From positions 124,001 to 188,000 of the forward strand of contig NZ_BNEA01000015.1 in NCBI RefSeq assembly GCF_016860525.1: DNA of 64,000 nt, written 5' to 3'. Under the pieces are notes generated by a model. The model was not told the DNA's origin and ran no database searches. It saw nothing but the letters and a program-made list of their open reading frames with translations. Positions 58,212 through 64,000 of the stretch are shown here, piece after piece. The position numbers and the translations under genes were made by a program. The stretch comes from Streptomyces rubradiris. Lineage in GTDB: Bacteria; Actinomycetota; Actinomycetes; Streptomycetales; Streptomycetaceae. The stretch's first letter is position 1, and every line of letters starts with the position of its first letter.

Positions 58212-59534
58212 GTGAGAACGCATCGCACTCCGCGCAAGGCCGCCACCCTCGCCCTGGGCGCCACCGCCACCCTGCTCGCCCTCCTGACCGCCGCCCCCGC
58301 CGGGGCCGATGACAAGGGCCTGCCGACGGTCACCCCGGTCGGCGAGACCCCCGCCCTCTACGACGACGCGGCGGGCGGCGACTCCGACGCGGACGACCCC
58401 GCGATCTGGCGCAACCCGGCCGACCCCGACCGCAGCCTCGTCATAGCGACGGCGAAGAAGGGCGGCCTGCGCGTGTACGGCCTGGACGCCCGGCTGGTGC
58501 AGTCGTTGCCCGCGCCGCGCCCGCCGGCCGAGGACGACGCCCCGGGCCGCTTCAACAACGTCGACCTCGTCACCGGTCTGAGCACCCCCACCGGCCGGAC
58601 CGACGTGGCCGTGGTCAGCGACCGGGGCAACGACCGGCTGCGGATCTACCGCATCGACCCGGCCAAGCCGACCGCGCCGCTGACCGACATCACCGACCCG
58701 TCCGCCGCCCCGGTCTTCTCCGCCGGGCAGGCCGAGATCAACGACCAGCGCACCGCGTACGGCCTCGCCACCTGGCGGGACAAGGCCACCGGCCGCTCCT
58801 ACGCCCTGGTCAGCCAGCGGGAGCGGACCCGGCTCGCCCTGCTGGAACTGACCCCGACCGCGCGCGGCACCGTCGGTTACCGCAAGGTCCGCACCCTCGA
58901 CCTGCCGGCGTCGTTCCGGCTGCCCGACGGCACCACCTGGTCGCCCTGCGCCGAGCCCGGTGAGCTCCCCCAGGTCGAGGGCATGGTGGTGGACCCGGAC
59001 ACCGGCACCCTGTACGCCGGCCAGGAGGACGTCGGTATCTGGCGGCTGCGCGCCGACCTGACCGACCGGCCGGTCCTGGTGGACAAGGTCCGCGAGTACG
59101 GCGTCCCCGGCGTCTACGACGAGGCCACCGAGGAGTGCACGGCCGGCGCCGATCCCGGTTTCGGCGGCGAGCACCTGACCGCGGATGTCGAGGGCCTGAC
59201 CCTGTTCCAGGAATCCGACGGGGACGGCTATCTCTTCGCCTCCAGCCAGGGCGACGACACCTTCGCCCTGTTCGACCGCGAGGTGAGCGAGGACAACGAG
59301 TACGAGGGCGGCTTCCGTGTCGGCGCGGCCTCCGCGACGCTCGACGGGTCTCAGGAGTGCGACGGCGCCGCCGTCCTGAACGCCCCGCTGGGCAGCCGCT
59401 ACCCGAACGGCCTGCTGGTCGTCCAGGACGGCCACGACACCCCGGAGGTGCCCGACGGCGAGGGCGGCACCCGTACGGCGACCGGATTCAAGTTCGTCGA
59501 CCTGGGCGACGTGGTGGACGCCGCCGACCTGTGA
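58212..59534 (+). CDS. Secreted beta-propeller 3-phytase
   Basis: A 440-aa secreted calcium-dependent phytase that releases phosphate from inositol hexakisphosphate. The signal peptide (RKAATLALGATATLLALLTA ... AGA) begins at GTG 58212, preceded by AAGGAAG. BPP motifs: DADDPAIWRNPADPDRSLVI near residue 58, the classic DDPAIW start; ATAKKGGLRVYGLDARLV; RFNNVDL; VVSDRGNDRLRIYRI; EGMVVDPDTGTLYAGQED; EDVGIWRL near residue 275; and FASSQGDDTFALFDRE with a Ca-binding cluster. The length is slightly larger than usual (about 380 mature residues). Likely induced by phosphate starvation, as other secreted phosphatases are. I did not find a convincing PHO box. A strong terminator follows. Confidence 0.93.
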   Translation: MRTHRTPRKAATLALGATATLLALLTAAPAGADDKGLPTVTPVGETPALYDDAAGGDSDADDPAIWRNPADPDRSLVIATAKKGGLRVYGLDARLVQSLPAPRPPAEDDAPGRFNNVDLVTGLSTPTGRTDVAVVSDRGNDRLRIYRIDPAKPTAPLTDITDPSAAPVFSAGQAEINDQRTAYGLATWRDKATGRSYALVSQRERTRLALLELTPTARGTVGYRKVRTLDLPASFRLPDGTTWSPCAEPGELPQVEGMVVDPDTGTLYAGQEDVGIWRLRADLTDRPVLVDKVREYGVPGVYDEATEECTAGADPGFGGEHLTADVEGLTLFQESDGDGYLFASSQGDDTFALFDREVSEDNEYEGGFRVGAASATLDGSQECDGAAVLNAPLGSRYPNGLLVVQDGHDTPEVPDGEGGTRTATGFKFVDLGDVVDAADL

Positions 59535-59541
59535 CAGACAA

Positions 59542-59582
59542 GGGTGCCCCGCGCCATGCTCCGGCACGAGCGCGGGGCACCC
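59542..59582. terminator. Bidirectional hairpin
   Basis: A perfect 13-bp stem, GGGTGCCCCGCGC (59542-59554) with GCGCGGGGCACCC (59570-59582) and a 15-nt loop, between the ends of the phytase gene (59534) and xdhC-type gene (59602). Confidence 0.85.
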
Positions 59583-59601
59583 CGTCCATCCCGTGGGGGA
59601 G

Positions 59602-60414
59602 TCAGTCGTCACCCTCGGACTCGAAGGTGCGCAGCAGATCGGCGGCGACACTCACGGCGATGGTCGCCGGCTCCTTGCCGGTGATGCCGGCCAGCCCGAT
59701 CGGGGTCTTGATCCGGTCGATGGCGGCGTCCTCGTGGCCGCCCTCGGTGGCCAGCCGTTTGCGGAACCGCGCCCACTTGGCCGCCGACCCGATCAGCCCG
59801 ATGGAGCCGAGGTGGGGGGTGCGCAGGGCGGCGTCGCACAGCGCGGCGTCCTCGGCGTGATCGTGGGTCATGATCAGGACGTGGGTGCCGCGCGGCAGCT
59901 CCTCCAGCACCTCCTCGGGCAGCAGCGGCGTGTGGTGCACGTGCACCTGTGCCACCGCGTCCGCCAGCACGCCGAGCCGCTCCTCGGTGAGGATGTCGGA
60001 ACGGCTGTCGATCAGGTGGAGGTCGAGGTCCTGGCGGGCCAGGATCCGCGCCAGTTCCAGCCCGACGTGCCCGACGCCGAAGATGGCCACCGCCCGCACC
60101 ACCGGCAGGGGTTCGAGCAGCACCGAGACCGTGCCTCCGCAGCACTGCACGCCGTGCTGGTTGGTCACCTTGTCGTTCAGGGCGAAATCGATCAGCTCCG
60201 GCTCCGGCTTCGACGCGGCGATCATCTCGCGGGCCCGGTCGATCGCGACGGCCTCGACATTGCCGCCGCCGATCGAGCCCCATGTCCCGCTCCGCCCCAC
60301 CACGAGCTTCGCACCGGCGTCGCGCGGGGCGTGGCCGCGCACGGTCGCGACGGTCACCAGCACGCCGGGTTCCCGGCGTGCCCGCAACCGTGCGACCGCG
60401 GCGACCCACGTCAT
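59602..60414 (-). CDS. xdhC: XdhC-family molybdenum cofactor insertion/sulfuration factor
   Basis: A 270-aa protein that in known systems binds molybdenum cofactor, has it sulfurated and hands it to xanthine dehydrogenase. The N-terminal domain has REPGVLVTVATVRGHAPRD, then SGTWGSIGGGNVEAVAI, then QCCGGTVSVLLEP, the conserved Cys-Cys pair of the family. The C-terminal Rossmann domain has VAIFGVGHVGLELARIL near residue 110 and GSIGLIGSAAKWARFRKRL. Last gene of the xdhA-B-C operon: its ATG lies one base after the stop of xdhB (TGAcATG), so they are coupled. The length is normal. Confidence 0.92.
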   Translation of the reverse strand: MTWVAAVARLRARREPGVLVTVATVRGHAPRDAGAKLVVGRSGTWGSIGGGNVEAVAIDRAREMIAASKPEPELIDFALNDKVTNQHGVQCCGGTVSVLLEPLPVVRAVAIFGVGHVGLELARILARQDLDLHLIDSRSDILTEERLGVLADAVAQVHVHHTPLLPEEVLEELPRGTHVLIMTHDHAEDAALCDAALRTPHLGSIGLIGSAAKWARFRKRLATEGGHEDAAIDRIKTPIGLAGITGKEPATIAVSVAADLLRTFESEGDD

Positions 60415-60415
60415 G

Positions 60416-64000
<3,585 letters not shown>

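Overview
The window is from a high-GC actinomycete, almost certainly a Streptomyces or close relative. Evidence: very high GC with strong third-position G/C bias; many GTG starts; ATGA/GTGA overlaps; several genes that look leaderless; and a typical Streptomyces gene set (two AA10 lytic polysaccharide monooxygenases, a SARP/AfsR-type regulator, ECF sigma factors, a TIGR04222 protein, a class F sortase, RHS/LamG giants, a PRC-barrel set). The gene density, the many unrelated small transcription units and the numerous decayed genes look like a chromosomal-arm or accessory region. No rRNA, tRNA, CRISPR array or intact insertion sequence was seen.

Layout. 1-3 kb: tail of an LPMO gene, an exported Ca-binding-repeat protein, and an exported protein followed by a class F sortase. 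3.2-7.7 kb: HD-domain protein coupled to a GlxA-type regulator, a PhyH-like dioxygenase, an AraC/GyrI regulator, and a methyltransferase pseudogene that has lost its SAM-binding motif. 7.9-13.1 kb: secreted phospholipase A2, a coupled TPR/membrane pair, and a divergent three-gene unit (small membrane protein plus two PRC-barrel proteins). 13.3-19.8 kb: esterase, a GNAT with a suspected frameshift, remnants of a P450 and a methyltransferase, an intact P450, then a histidine phosphatase divergent from a P-loop protein around a palindrome, and an ECF sigma factor. 20-24 kb: a Met/His-rich membrane protein, a Tat-exported DJ-1/PfpI protein, and an NDH-2-like oxidoreductase followed by its ECF41 sigma factor.

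24.3-31.5 kb is a graveyard with a regulator: an alpha/beta hydrolase with its catalytic core deleted, then the ruins of a specialised-metabolite locus (EctA-like acetyltransferase, a phosphopantetheinyl transferase fused to the tail of a broken FAD halogenase, an unidentified C-terminus and an EctB-type aminotransferase C-terminus) beside an intact 1049-aa SARP regulator. 31.6-34.7 kb: beta-lactamase-fold hydrolase, TetX-like monooxygenase, small membrane protein.

35.3-46.3 kb is the most striking block: a 1254-aa LamG secreted protein and a 2193-aa RHS/YD-repeat protein with a unique C-terminal region of about 300 residues after the RHS core, followed by a small exported protein that is a candidate immunity factor. 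Strong hairpins separate all three genes. An eroded IS256-type transposase lies upstream. 46.8-54.9 kb: DUF4232 lipoprotein and DUF6584 protein flanking GTCAC repeats that match the AfsQ1 consensus, a phosphotransferase, an FAD oxidoreductase, an HTH-coiled-coil-receiver protein with a small membrane partner, a YkuD-like protein, and a divergent Lrp/nitroreductase pair. 55-64 kb: PD40 propeller protein, a CBM-bearing AA10 LPMO under paired 12-bp chitinase-type repeats (ChiR/DasR-like), a beta-propeller phytase, and a xanthine-dehydrogenase-type operon (A-B-C) that runs off the right edge.
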